From: Agromyces sp. Marseille-P2726
GTDB lineage: Bacteria; Actinomycetota; Actinomycetes; Actinomycetales; Microbacteriaceae
Assembly (NCBI RefSeq): GCF_902809835.1
Contig: NZ_CADDWM010000009.1
Coordinates: 62,001-126,000, forward strand
Direction of reading: 5' to 3'
DNA: 64,000 nucleotides
Within the stretch, counting starts at the first letter, position 1, and every line of letters begins with the position of its first letter. Under the pieces are notes generated by a model that did not search any database, was not told the origin of the DNA, and was given only the letters and a program-made list of their open reading frames with translations. The translations under genes and the position numbers were made by a program. Shown in pieces: positions 27,673 to 35,931 of this stretch.

Positions 27673-30261
27673 ATGACGGACGAGAGCGACACCGGCGAGG
27701 CCTTCGGCGTGCACGGCAAGATCGACCAGGTCGACCTGCAGCTCGAGATGCAGCGCTCGTACCTCGACTACGCGATGAGCGTCATCGTCGGCCGTGCCCT
27801 GCCAGACGTGCGCGACGGCCTGAAGCCGGTGCACCGCCGGGTCATCTACGCGATGTACGACGGCGGGTACCGTCCCGACAAGGCGTTCTCGAAGTGCGCT
27901 CGCGTGGTGGGCGACGTGATGGGCCAGTTCCACCCCCACGGCGACACCGCCATCTACGACGCGCTGGTGCGGCTGGTTCAGCCGTGGAGCATGCGCTACC
28001 CCCTCGCGTTGGGCCAGGGCAACTTCGGATCGCCCGGCAACGACGGCGCCGCGGCGCCGCGGTACACCGAGACGAAGATGGCGCCGCTCGCCCTCGAGAT
28101 GGTTCGCGACATCGAGAAGGACACCGTCGACTTCCAGGACAACTACGACGGTCACACGCAGGAGCCGTCGATCCTGCCGTCGCGATTCCCGAACCTGCTG
28201 GTCAACGGGTCGGTCGGCATCGCCGTCGGCATGGCGACCAATATTCCTCCGCACAATCTCCGCGAAGTGGCATCCGGCGCCCAGTGGTACCTCGAGCACC
28301 CCGACGCCACCCGCGAAGAACTGCAAGAGGCGCTGATGCAGCGCATCAAGGGGCCCGACTTCCCGACCGGCGCCCAGATCCTGGGCGTGAAGGGCATCAA
28401 CGACGCGTACCGCACCGGTCGCGGTTCCATCACGATGCGGGCCGTCGTCTCGGTCGAGGAACTGCAGGGTCGCACCTGCCTCGTCGTGACCGAGCTTCCG
28501 TACCAGGTCAACCCCGACAACCTGGCGATCAAGATCGCCGACCTCGTGAAAGACGGGCGCATCGGCGGCATCGCCGACATCCGCGACGAGACCTCGGGCC
28601 GCACCGGTCAGCGCCTCGTGATCGTGCTGAAGCGCGATGCCGTCGCCAAGGTGGTGCTGAACAACCTCTACAAGCACACCCAGCTCCAAGACAACTTCGG
28701 CGCGAACATGCTGGCGATCGTCGACGGCGTACCCCGCACCCTGTCGATCGACGGCTTCATCGCACACTGGGTCGACCACCAGGTCGAGGTCATCGTGCGC
28801 CGCACCCGGTTCCTCCTCCGCGAGGCCGAGGCGCGTATGCACATCCTGCGCGGCTACCTCAAGGCGCTCGACGCGCTCGACGAGGTCATCGCGCTCATCC
28901 GGCGGTCGCCCACCGTCGAGGAGGCCCGCGACGGACTGATCGGGCTGCTCGACATCGACGAGCTGCAGGCCCGGGCCATCCTCGAACTGCAGCTGCGCCG
29001 GCTTGCAGCGCTCGAGCGTCAGAAGATCATCGACGAAGCCGAGGAACTCGAGGCGCTCATCGCCGACTACCGCGAGATCATCGGGTCACCCGAGCGCCAG
29101 CGCGGGATCGTCTCGGAGGAGCTCGCCGAGATCACCGCCAAGTACGGTGACGAGCGACGTACCCGCATTCTGCCGGGCTTCGATGGCGACATGTCGGTCG
29201 AAGACCTGATTCCCGAGGAGGAGATGGTCGTCACCGTGACGCGGGGCGGCTACGTCAAGCGCACCCGCAGTGACAACTACCGTTCGCAGCACCGCGGCGG
29301 AAAGGGCGTCAGGGGCGCCCAGCTTCGGGCCGACGACGTGGTCGAGCATTTCTTCGTCACGACGACCCACCACTGGCTCCTCTTCTTCACGAACATGGGG
29401 CGCGTCTACCGGGCGAAGGCCTACGAGATCCAGGAGGGCGGCCGCGACGCGAAGGGCCAGCACGTCGCCAACCTCCTCGAGCTGCAGCCCGATGAGCGCA
29501 TCGCCGAGATCCTCGACATCCCCGACTACGAGGTCGCGCAGTACCTCGTGCTCGCCACCCGAGACGGGCTCGTCAAGAAGACCGATCTCACCGCCTACGA
29601 CACGAATCGGTCGCGCGGCGTCATCGCGATCAACCTCCGCGACGGCGACGAGCTCGTGTCGGCGATGCTCGCCGACGAAGACGACGAGATCCTCCTCGTC
29701 TCGAAGAAGGGCATGTCGCTTCGATTCGAGGCGACGGATGCCGCACTCCGCCCCATGGGACGTGCCACGTCGGGCGTGAAGGGCATGAGCTTCCGCACCG
29801 GCGACTCGCTGCTCGAGGCATCCGTCGTCGCGCACTCCAACGGCGACGGCGATGCGGCAGACGGCCCCGAAGACAACGGACAGAAGTTCAGCCCGGCCGA
29901 CACCTACGTCTTCGTCGTGACCGAAGGGGGGTACGCGAAGCGCACTCGGGTGGAGGACTATCGCAAGCAGCAGCGCGGCGGAATCGGCATCAAGGTCGCG
30001 AAGCTCAACGACGACCGCGGCGACCTCGCCGGCTCGCTCATCGTCTCCGGAAGCGACGAGGTGCTTGTGGTTCTTGCCAGCGGCAAGGTGGTACGCTCTG
30101 ACGTCGCCGAGGTCCCCGCCAAGGGCAGGGACACGATGGGCGTCGTGTTCGCGAAGTTCGCGAACGACGACCGGATCATCGCCATCGCGAAGAATTCCGA
30201 ACGGAACCTCGTGGAGGAGACCGCAGACACCGATGCGGCCGAGCCCGCGCGAGAGGAGTAA
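27673..30261 (+). CDS. gyrA: DNA gyrase subunit A
   Basis: The 862-residue breakage-reunion subunit. The quinolone-resistance region reads [15 protein letters not shown], with Thr at the position of E. coli Ser83 and the usual Asp four residues on. The catalytic Tyr is in [11 protein letters not shown]. The GyrA box [10 protein letters not shown] opens the C-terminal beta-pinwheel. A short acidic insertion ([16 protein letters not shown]) lies in the pinwheel domain. Only six bases separate it from the DUF3566 gene. Confidence 0.98.
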   Translation: MTDESDTGEAFGVHGKIDQVDLQLEMQRSYLDYAMSVIVGRALPDVRDGLKPVHRRVIYAMYDGGYRPDKAFSKCARVVGDVMGQFHPHGDTAIYDALVRLVQPWSMRYPLALGQGNFGSPGNDGAAAPRYTETKMAPLALEMVRDIEKDTVDFQDNYDGHTQEPSILPSRFPNLLVNGSVGIAVGMATNIPPHNLREVASGAQWYLEHPDATREELQEALMQRIKGPDFPTGAQILGVKGINDAYRTGRGSITMRAVVSVEELQGRTCLVVTELPYQVNPDNLAIKIADLVKDGRIGGIADIRDETSGRTGQRLVIVLKRDAVAKVVLNNLYKHTQLQDNFGANMLAIVDGVPRTLSIDGFIAHWVDHQVEVIVRRTRFLLREAEARMHILRGYLKALDALDEVIALIRRSPTVEEARDGLIGLLDIDELQARAILELQLRRLAALERQKIIDEAEELEALIADYREIIGSPERQRGIVSEELAEITAKYGDERRTRILPGFDGDMSVEDLIPEEEMVVTVTRGGYVKRTRSDNYRSQHRGGKGVRGAQLRADDVVEHFFVTTTHHWLLFFTNMGRVYRAKAYEIQEGGRDAKGQHVANLLELQPDERIAEILDIPDYEVAQYLVLATRDGLVKKTDLTAYDTNRSRGVIAINLRDGDELVSAMLADEDDEILLVSKKGMSLRFEATDAALRPMGRATSGVKGMSFRTGDSLLEASVVAHSNGDGDAADGPEDNGQKFSPADTYVFVVTEGGYAKRTRVEDYRKQQRGGIGIKVAKLNDDRGDLAGSLIVSGSDEVLVVLASGKVVRSDVAEVPAKGRDTMGVVFAKFANDDRIIAIAKNSERNLVEETADTDAAEPAREE

Positions 30262-30267
30262 CCACGT

Positions 30268-30672
30268 ATGAGTAGCGTCGCCGAGAAGCTCGCCCGCAAG
30301 GGCAGCCGCCGGCCTCCGGCCAAGCAGGTCCGCCTGCGGCTCGTCTACATCGACTTCTGGTCGGCGGTGAAGCTGTCGTTCCTCGTGGCCGTGTGCTTCG
30401 CCGTCATCAGCATCGTGGTGACCTTCCTCATCCACACCGTGCTGAACTCCACCGGGATCTTCGAGCAGGTCAACTCCCTCGTGCAGGATGTCGCGGGCTC
30501 GGGCGGCGACCTCTCGTCCATTCTTTCGCTCGGCAACGTCATGGGCTTCGCGGTCGTCGCGGCGCTGTTGAACCTCGTCGTCACGACCGCGCTCGGGGCG
30601 ATCATCGCCGTGCTCTACAACCTCAGCGTCAAGATCACGGGCGGCATCCTGGTCGGCTTCACGAACAACTGA
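30268..30672 (+). CDS. DUF3566 transmembrane protein
   Basis: A 134-residue membrane protein of the DUF3566 family, found immediately after gyrA in actinobacteria. A basic N-terminus (KLARKGSRRPPAKQVRL) precedes two hydrophobic helices (VKLSFLVAVCFAVISIVVTFL and AVVAALLNLVVTTALGAII, shown in part). The conserved C-terminal LYNLSVKITGGILVGF is present. Its role is unknown; the mycobacterial counterpart Rv0007 is linked to envelope functions only by context. Confidence 0.9.
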   Translation: MSSVAEKLARKGSRRPPAKQVRLRLVYIDFWSAVKLSFLVAVCFAVISIVVTFLIHTVLNSTGIFEQVNSLVQDVAGSGGDLSSILSLGNVMGFAVVAALLNLVVTTALGAIIAVLYNLSVKITGGILVGFTNN

Positions 30673-30818
30673 CTCGCGACGAAGGCGACAGCGTTCGGCC
30701 GAGTCAGGTTGAGTCGGCGGCCCCTCCCGGGACGCCGAATCGAAACCTCAGCGTCGAGAACCCGGCCCGATTCGGAGATTCCCGACCCGTCGGGTAGTCT
30801 TTCCTTCGGCCGAAATTC

Positions 30819-30892
30819 GGGGATATAGCTCAGGCGGTTAGAGCGCTTCGCTGATAACGAAGAGGTCCGAGGTTCAAGTCCTCGTATCCCCA
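30819..30892 (+). tRNA. tRNA-Ile (GAT)
   Basis: A full cloverleaf of 74 bases: GGGGATA pairs with TATCCCC, the anticodon stem is CTTCG/CGAAG with loop CTGATAA, and the T-arm has GGTTCAAGTCC. The discriminator base is A. CCA is not encoded. Confidence 0.97.
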
Positions 30893-30934
30893 CCGAACAA
30901 TTCCACAGCTTGCGGATGCCGCGGCATCCGCTCG

Positions 30935-31007
30935 GGGGCCTTAGCTCAGTTGGTAGAGCGCCTGCTTTGCAAGCAGGATGTCAGGAGTTCGAATCTCCTA
31001 GGCTCCA
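30935..31007 (+). tRNA. tRNA-Ala (TGC)
   Basis: A full cloverleaf of 73 bases: GGGGCCT pairs with AGGCTCC, and the anticodon stem CCTGC/GCAGG carries loop TTTGCAA. The T-arm is GGAGTTCGAATCTCC. It follows tRNA-Ile by 42 bases, an order usual near gyrA in actinobacteria. An 18-bp palindrome, CGGATGCCGCGGCATCCG, lies between the two. Confidence 0.97.
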
Positions 31008-31025
31008 CACTGCTTGTTCTGCAAG

Positions 31026-31141
31026 CCGGTCCCGGCCCGGCTTGCGTCGATTCGCGATTCGCCGTACACGCCGCCGAATCGCTGTGGCTAATTTGAGATG
31101 TCGGGTTGCGTTCCGGTCCCGGCCCGGCTTGCGTCGATTCG
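31026..31141. repeat. Pair of perfect 29-bp direct repeats after tRNA-Ala
   Basis: The same 29 bases (beginning CCGGTCCCGGCCCGGC and ending GTCGATTCG) occur at 31026-31054 and 31113-31141. The first copy also forms a hairpin with the preceding bases: GCAAGCCGG (31021-31029) pairs with CCGGCTTGC (31037-31045). Nothing else is seen in 31008-31224. Confidence 0.8.
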
Positions 31142-31224
31142 AACGTCGCGCCGTGACGAGCGTCCCGTGAGTCAGGTGGGCCCGTGCTGCTTCCCTGCGC
31201 GCCGTCGGGGTTTACAGTGGCGGG

Positions 31225-31734
31225 ATGGACATCCGCGTCGCCGCGTACGGGGTCATCATCCGCGACGGGATGATCCTGCTGTCCCACTGGAACCAGCACG
31301 GGCGGTCGGGATGGACGCTTCCCGGCGGCGGGATCGAGGGTGCCGAGCATCCGGTGCAGGCCGCGAAACGCGAGATCCTCGAGGAGACCGGCTACGAGGC
31401 ATCCGTCGACCGGCTGCTCGGCATCGACACGATGGTCGTACCGGCGCCCCGACGCCACGCCGCAAGCGTGCCGCTCTACGCAATACGGATCGTGTACCGG
31501 GCGAGCGTCGTCGCCGGCGAGCTGCACAGCGAGGTCGGCGGGTCGAGTGACGAGGCTCGTTGGTTCCCGCTCGGAGACGTGCCGAGCCTCAAGCGAGTCA
31601 GCCTGCTCGACATCGCCCTGCGGATGAACGCCGCCGAACCGGCCGATGGCGTCGCGCCACCGGCGCCGCGGACGGCGGACGAGACGGATTCGTCACTCAT
31701 GGCGAACGGCGACGACGACAGCGCAGGGACCTGA
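31225..31734 (+). CDS. NUDIX hydrolase
   Basis: A 169-residue protein with an intact Nudix box: GGGIEGAEHPVQAAKREILEETGYEA supplies the G...REXXEEXG catalytic helix that binds metal. It starts MDIRVAAYGVIIRDG. The C-terminal 30 residues are Ala/Asp-rich and probably disordered. The substrate, a nucleoside-diphosphate derivative, cannot be told. The start ATG has no strong ribosome site. It stands alone after the tRNAs. Confidence 0.88.
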   Translation: MDIRVAAYGVIIRDGMILLSHWNQHGRSGWTLPGGGIEGAEHPVQAAKREILEETGYEASVDRLLGIDTMVVPAPRRHAASVPLYAIRIVYRASVVAGELHSEVGGSSDEARWFPLGDVPSLKRVSLLDIALRMNAAEPADGVAPPAPRTADETDSSLMANGDDDSAGT

Positions 31735-31849
31735 TGGGCCGATGCGCTCTCGACGACGCCGTTCACCCGGAACCGCGCGGCTCGCTTCCTCATCGACGAC
31801 GAGGTCGCGAGCCGCGGCGGCTCGGTGATGGACTCGGTTGCCGCGTTCA

Positions 31850-32101
31850 TCAGAGCTGCGGGCTTCCGAGGGTGGCGAGTCGCAGGAACTCGCCGTCGCG
31901 TGCACGGGTTGCGGCCTGCTCGGTCTGGCGACGGAGCTGCATCGCATCGTGAGTGCGGCGCTCGTCCTGGCGACGGCTCCACGCGAGGAGCGCGAGGCCG
32001 GCGCGGCGGGCGAGCCGTTCGTGCAGTTGGCGTGCCTGGGCACGGAGGGCGGTGGCTCGACCTCGATCGGTCGAGCCGACGGTGAGCGAACTGGTGTTCA
32101 C
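31850..32101 (-). CDS. Small basic protein of unknown function
   Basis: An 83-residue frame, rich in Arg, Ala and Leu with a likely long helix (TALRAQARQLHERLARRAGLALLAWSRRQ, cited in part). I chose GTG at 32101, since GAAGGA lies six bases upstream; an ATG two codons earlier would abut that site. I do not recognise a family. A Cys-terminated 21-codon frame and a GC-rich hairpin lie upstream on the same strand and may control it. Codon third positions are GC-rich, as in real genes, but shadow frames overlap. Confidence 0.5.
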   Translation of the reverse strand: MNTSSLTVGSTDRGRATALRAQARQLHERLARRAGLALLAWSRRQDERRTHDAMQLRRQTEQAATRARDGEFLRLATLGSPQL

Positions 32102-32154
32102 GATCATTCCTTCGGTTGTGGGTGGGTGATGGTTCTTCGAGGTGACGGAAATGG

Positions 32155-32170
32155 GCGCGCGAAAGCGCGC
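32155..32170 (-). terminator. Possible attenuator hairpin
   Basis: GCGCGC-GAAA-GCGCGC forms a perfect 6-bp stem with flanking GGGC/GCTC. On the minus strand it is followed by CCATTT. It lies between the candidate leader peptide and the small protein gene. Confidence 0.4.
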
Positions 32171-32335
32171 TCGCGCAGGGGCGAAGAGACGCGCGTGCGC
32201 AGGAGCGACCGCGCTGCGGCATCCGGATCAGGACATGGCGACGACGACGGTCGACGTCGGATGGAGTGACGGATGCGGCCGTCGCACCACTGGCGACGGG
32301 GCGGTCAGGCGCTCACGCGCACGACGCGCTGGCGG

Positions 32336-32401
32336 CTAGCAGGCCGCAATGGCGAGGAGGACTTCCGTGTGTGCCTGACGAGAAATGCGAATGGGCATCA
32401 T
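32336..32401 (-). CDS. Candidate Cys-terminated leader peptide (21 residues)
   Basis: This short frame, MMPIRISRQAHTEVLLAIAAC, has a good GAGGAG site nine bases before its ATG and ends in Cys then TAG. It resembles the actinobacterial 'putative leader peptide' pattern (R-x-H-x-[DE]-[LV]-L-x4-C near the end) seen before sulfur-related genes. Here the only gene downstream on that strand is the 83-residue protein. The rest of 32108-32612 holds no other gene I can support. Confidence 0.45.
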   Translation of the reverse strand: MMPIRISRQAHTEVLLAIAAC

Positions 32402-32561
32402 CGGTATCAACTCCTCTCCGGTCTTCAGGGAACGCGACCGAGTGTTGACCTTAGCGGGACTTTCGTACCGAACGCAAGGCGATTTCTCAGATTCGTCGAA
32501 ATGCGGCAGAAAATCGGTGCAGACCCTGAGCGGTGCGCAACGGAACGTTCCGTGGAGACGA

Positions 32562-32592
32562 CGAACGCCCCACCGGAGCGGTGAGGCGTTCG
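32562..32592 (-). terminator. Hairpin after the gene at 32613-33176
   Basis: CGAACGCCCCACCG pairs with CGGTGAGGCGTTCG across a three-base loop with one mismatch. On the minus strand it is followed by the moderately T-rich TCGTCTCC and lies about 20 bases beyond the stop codon. Confidence 0.65.
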
Positions 32593-32612
32593 CGTACGTT
32601 TCGGCGTGAAGA

Positions 32613-33176
32613 TCAGATGGTCGCGTCTGTGGACGTCGACGAGGTCGAGGACGGCGGCGTGGCCGGCGGAGGCGTCGTGGGCATCGGCTCGTCGTCGGCG
32701 ACCCAGAGCTCATCATCGGCGCGGAACGTCTGCCACACCGCGTACGCGACGCCGACGGCGGCGATCACGCCAGCGCCGATGGCGAGATACGTGCCGAAGC
32801 CGGGGCCCTTCTTCTGCTCCACGATCGCGGCCGAACGGGGCGAGACGCGGCCGACCGCACGACGCACGCGAGCATCATTGGCGACATCGCCGATCGCGAG
32901 CAACGACCCGAGGGCGGTGCCGAGCGTCTTCTCGGCCGTGTTGCCCGCGGATTGCGCGAGGCTCCTCGCCTGATCGACGCGCGGGCGCAGGTAGCTGTCG
33001 TAGCCCATACGCATCCGCGGAACGACCTCTTCGCGGGTGAGGTGACCGAGCTGCCGGCTCGCCTCCCTCGCCACGATGTTGGCGTGCTCGAGCACGTTCT
33101 GCTGGTTGCCCCAGAGTTCCTCGGCACTCCTGCGCAGTCGCTTGAGTTCCTTCCGGCGCTTGCGTGACAGGCTCAT
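32613..33176 (-). CDS. Membrane-anchored helical protein of unknown function
   Basis: A 187-residue protein. The N-terminal half is charged and helical (SLSRKRRKELKRLRRSAEELW; TREEVVPRMRMGYDSYL). One membrane segment (TYLAIGAGVIAAVGVAYAVW) lies at about residues 134-153, and the C-terminal tail is rich in Pro, Thr and Ser. I chose the ATG at 33176, with GGAGG five bases upstream. No family is recognised. Proteins of this layout near the ppiA gene are common in Microbacteriaceae, which is recollection. Confidence 0.85.
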   Translation of the reverse strand: MSLSRKRRKELKRLRRSAEELWGNQQNVLEHANIVAREASRQLGHLTREEVVPRMRMGYDSYLRPRVDQARSLAQSAGNTAEKTLGTALGSLLAIGDVANDARVRRAVGRVSPRSAAIVEQKKGPGFGTYLAIGAGVIAAVGVAYAVWQTFRADDELWVADDEPMPTTPPPATPPSSTSSTSTDATI

Positions 33177-33295
33177 CTCGACCTCCATCGTTGTGCGGCG
33201 AACTCCTCCATCTTGCCACCGAAACGGCTGGAAACGGGGTGGGAGGCCGAATCCTCCGTACGGCTTGACGAACAGGCCCATGACAGAATAGGTGG

Positions 33296-33835
33296 ATGCC
33301 GATTCACACCGCAGTCGCGACGCTCAACACCAATCACGGCCCGATCAAGGTCGACCTCTACGGCCACCATGCCCCGAAGACCGTGAAGAACTTCGTCGGA
33401 CTGGCGACCGGCGAGATCGAGTGGACCCACCCGGCAACCGGCGAGAAGTCGAACGACCCGCTGTACAACGGCGTCATCTTCCATCGCATCATCCCCGGAT
33501 TCATGATCCAGGGCGGCGACCCGCTCGGCCAGGGCGTCGGCGGACCGGGCTATCAGTTCGACGACGAGATCAACCCCGAGCTCGACTTCACCGAGCCGTA
33601 CGTGCTCGCAATGGCGAACGCCGGCATCCAGGGCGGCCGCGGCACGAACGGATCGCAGTTCTTCATCACGGTCGGGCCGACGACGTGGCTGCAGGGAAAG
33701 CACACCATCTTCGGCAAGGTGACGGATGCCGCGAGCCAGGCTGTCGTCGACAAGCTCGCCGCGGTTCCGACCGACGGGCGCGACCGTCCCCTCGAGGACG
33801 TCGTGATCGAGAGCGTCACGGTCGAGCAGGTCTGA
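33296..33835 (+). CDS. ppiA: Cyclophilin-type peptidyl-prolyl cis-trans isomerase
   Basis: A 179-residue cytoplasmic cyclophilin catalysing prolyl isomerization. Active-site motifs are FHRIIPGFMIQGGDP with the catalytic Arg, and GSQFFITVGPTTWLQGKHTIFG. There is no signal peptide. The order ppiA - rhomboid - crgA - pabA - pknB matches the region around Rv0009-Rv0014c of M. tuberculosis. AGGTGG directly precedes the ATG. Confidence 0.96.
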   Translation: MPIHTAVATLNTNHGPIKVDLYGHHAPKTVKNFVGLATGEIEWTHPATGEKSNDPLYNGVIFHRIIPGFMIQGGDPLGQGVGGPGYQFDDEINPELDFTEPYVLAMANAGIQGGRGTNGSQFFITVGPTTWLQGKHTIFGKVTDAASQAVVDKLAAVPTDGRDRPLEDVVIESVTVEQV

Positions 33836-33842
33836 CACTCGG

Positions 33843-34706
33843 GTGAGCGAACCGGGCGTCGATCGCGCGAACTCCTGCTACCGGCATCCCGACCGGGAGA
33901 GCTACGTGCTCTGCCAGCGATGCGGCCGCACCATCTGCGGTGAGTGCCAGACCCCGGCGCCGGTCGGCGTGATCTGTCCCGAGTGCATGCGCGAGCAGCG
34001 CGCGGCGGCTCCGCGCACGAAGCCCGCCGTGATCACGCGGGCGCGCTCAGCGGCGGGTCGTGGGGCCCCGGTCGTGACATATTCCCTGATCGGCATCACG
34101 GCATTCGTGTACCTGCTGCAGTGGATTCCCGGGCTCGGGGTGACGAACGCGCTGTTCTTCAGCCCGGTGTTCATGACCGGGCTCATCCCCGAGCCGTGGC
34201 GGGCGATCACCTCCGTGTTCCTGCACTCGACCGCGCTGATCTTCCACATCCTGCTGAACATGTACACGCTGTGGATCTTCGGCCGCCTGCTCGAGCCCAT
34301 GCTCGGCCGCATCCGGTTCCTCGCCCTCTACCTCATCAGCGGGCTGGCCGGATCGGTCGGCGTCGTCGTCTTCGCTGCGCCGAATTCGCAGGTACTCGGG
34401 GCGTCGGGTGCCATCTTCGGGTTGATGGGCGCCTTCGTCGTGATCCAGCGCAGGCTGGGCGGCAACGCCACGCAGCTCTACATCCTGCTCGCGATCAACC
34501 TCGCGATCGGGTTCATCCCGGGCGCGAACATCTCGTGGCAGGCCCACCTCGGTGGGCTCATCGGCGGCGCGCTCGTCGGCCTCGTCTACCTCGAGACCCG
34601 AGACCGCTCGAGGCGCGCGTTGCAGATCGGACTGCTCATCGTGCTCACCGTGGCGCTCATCGCCATCGCCGTCGTCGTCGCTCGTTGGAAGATCGGCGCG
34701 GCCTAG
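33843..34706 (+). CDS. Rhomboid family intramembrane serine protease
   Basis: A 287-residue protein. The N-terminal 45 residues form a small Cys/His zinc-binding domain (YRHPDRESYVLCQRCGRTIC, then CPEC). Six or more membrane helices follow. The catalytic Ser is in VLGASGAIFGLMGAF and the His in WQAHLGGLIGGAL. Start GTG at 33843, seven bases after ppiA, implies an operon. The mycobacterial equivalent at this locus is Rv0110-like or Rv0010-region membrane proteins; substrates are unknown. Confidence 0.92.
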   Translation: MSEPGVDRANSCYRHPDRESYVLCQRCGRTICGECQTPAPVGVICPECMREQRAAAPRTKPAVITRARSAAGRGAPVVTYSLIGITAFVYLLQWIPGLGVTNALFFSPVFMTGLIPEPWRAITSVFLHSTALIFHILLNMYTLWIFGRLLEPMLGRIRFLALYLISGLAGSVGVVVFAAPNSQVLGASGAIFGLMGAFVVIQRRLGGNATQLYILLAINLAIGFIPGANISWQAHLGGLIGGALVGLVYLETRDRSRRALQIGLLIVLTVALIAIAVVVARWKIGAA

Positions 34707-34734
34707 TTATCCACAGCTCTGTCCACATGTGGGG
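34707..34734. promoter_or_regulatory. Isolated DnaA-box cluster
   Basis: TTATCCACA (34707-34715) is a perfect DnaA box. It is followed by CTGTCCACA, one mismatch from TTGTCCACA, and then by TGTGGGGAG, a weak inverse site. The cluster lies just after the rhomboid gene, 12 kb from oriC. Confidence 0.6.
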
Positions 34735-34820
34735 AGAGTTACAGCGATGTAGTTGACGCCTCTTCGGGGGTCAGCCCAACGGGTCTTTCCGTTGCGTCGT
34801 CGACGGCGACGGCACACGGA

Positions 34821-34854
34821 AAACGGGCGGTGCCGCGGCATCCGCCCGCTTTCT
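34821..34854. terminator. Bidirectional terminator between rhomboid and crgA genes
   Basis: GGGCGGTGCC and GGCATCCGCCC pair with one bulge. The hairpin is followed by GCTTTCT on the plus strand and CGTTTTCC on the minus strand. It serves two convergent genes. Confidence 0.75.
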
Positions 34855-34882
34855 CGGGGCGTGAACGAGCCGAGGGCTCGGC

Positions 34883-35122
34883 TCAGCGCCAGCGTGTCGT
34901 CATGAGGAACCCGACGAACGCGATTCCGAATCCGATGAGGATGTTCCAGGAACCGAGGTCGGCGATCGGAAGCCGGCCCTGGCTCACGTAGAAGACGATG
35001 ATCCAGGCGAGTCCGAGCAGCATGAAGCCGAACATCACGGGCTTGAACCAGACCGGATTCGGCGTCTCTTCGCCGCTCACCTGTTCAGCGCGCTCGGGCT
35101 TCGTTGGTTTCGTACGTGCCAT
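34883..35122 (-). CDS. crgA: Cell division protein CrgA
   Basis: A 79-residue membrane protein that recruits and regulates division proteins (FtsZ, FtsI) in actinobacteria. After a charged N-terminus (MARTKPTKPERAEQ) come NPVWFKPVMFGFMLLGLAWI and a second helix ending in FLMTTRWR, the family pattern. I chose the ATG at 35122; the longer frame has no similarity. It diverges from the pabA/trpG gene. Confidence 0.95.
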   Translation of the reverse strand: MARTKPTKPERAEQVSGEETPNPVWFKPVMFGFMLLGLAWIIVFYVSQGRLPIADLGSWNILIGFGIAFVGFLMTTRWR

Positions 35123-35283
35123 GCGGGCGATTCTATCCGAGTCCGACTGGGACTCCCAGCCGAGGCCACCTGCCGCCCGGGCGAGTGCCCGTCGCCGCCG
35201 AATAGACTGGTGATCAGGGGCGGGCTTCACCGGGGTGTCTCGCTGCCGGCCCCGTCCTCCCGAACCCAAGCAACGGTGACCAC

Positions 35284-35922
35284 ATGACCCGAATCCTCGT
35301 GCTCGACAACTACGACAGCTTCGTCTACACGCTGAACGGCTATCTCCAGGAGCTCGGAGCGACGACCGAAGTCGTGCGCAACGACGCGATCGCGCCGTCG
35401 GACGTGGCCGCTCGCCTCGGCGAGTACGACGCGGTGCTCATCTCACCCGGACCCGGCAAGCCGACGGACGCGGGTGTGTCGATCCCGGTCGTCGAGGCGG
35501 CCCTCGAGGCCGGTCAGCCATTGCTCGGCGTGTGTCTCGGCCACCAGGCCATCGCAGAGGCGTTCGGCGGCGTGGTGACGAACGCCGATGAGCTGATGCA
35601 CGGCAAGACCTCGAGCATCACGCACGACGACAGCGAGTTCTACCACGGGGTGCCGCAGCCGTTCACTGCGACCCGGTACCACTCCCTGGCCGTGGTCGAC
35701 GGCACCCTCCCGCCCGAGCTCGTCATCACCAGTCGCACGCAGGGCGGCGTGATCATGGGCCTGCGGCATGAGTCGGCGCCGATCTTCGGCGTGCAGTTCC
35801 ACCCCGAGTCGGTGCTGACCGAGGGCGGCTACCGCATGCTCGGGAACTGGCTCGGGGTCGCCGGCCTCCCCGAGGCGCGGGAGCGGGCCGTGAGCCTGAG
35901 TCCGTTGGTGCGTACCGCCTGA
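35284..35922 (+). CDS. Class I glutamine amidotransferase, PabA/TrpG type
   Basis: A 212-residue glutaminase subunit that supplies ammonia to anthranilate or aminodeoxychorismate synthase. It starts TRILVLDNYDSFVYTLNGYL. The catalytic triad is Cys in LLGVCLGHQAIAEAF and His-Glu in GVQFHPESVLTEGG. There is no synthase component I beside it, so PabA versus TrpG cannot be settled. The location next to pknB matches Rv0013 (trpG/pabA). Confidence 0.93.
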   Translation: MTRILVLDNYDSFVYTLNGYLQELGATTEVVRNDAIAPSDVAARLGEYDAVLISPGPGKPTDAGVSIPVVEAALEAGQPLLGVCLGHQAIAEAFGGVVTNADELMHGKTSSITHDDSEFYHGVPQPFTATRYHSLAVVDGTLPPELVITSRTQGGVIMGLRHESAPIFGVQFHPESVLTEGGYRMLGNWLGVAGLPEARERAVSLSPLVRTA

Positions 35923-35931
35923 GCCGACGGC

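Noticed and set aside
27673..30261. Intein or large insertion in gyrA.
   Set aside because: The frame is a normal 862 residues; only a short acidic loop is added in the C-terminal domain.
30935..31141. tRNA-Ala as an integration site (attB) with an element behind it.
   Set aside because: The 29-bp repeats do not match the tRNA 3' end, and no integrase or phage gene follows.
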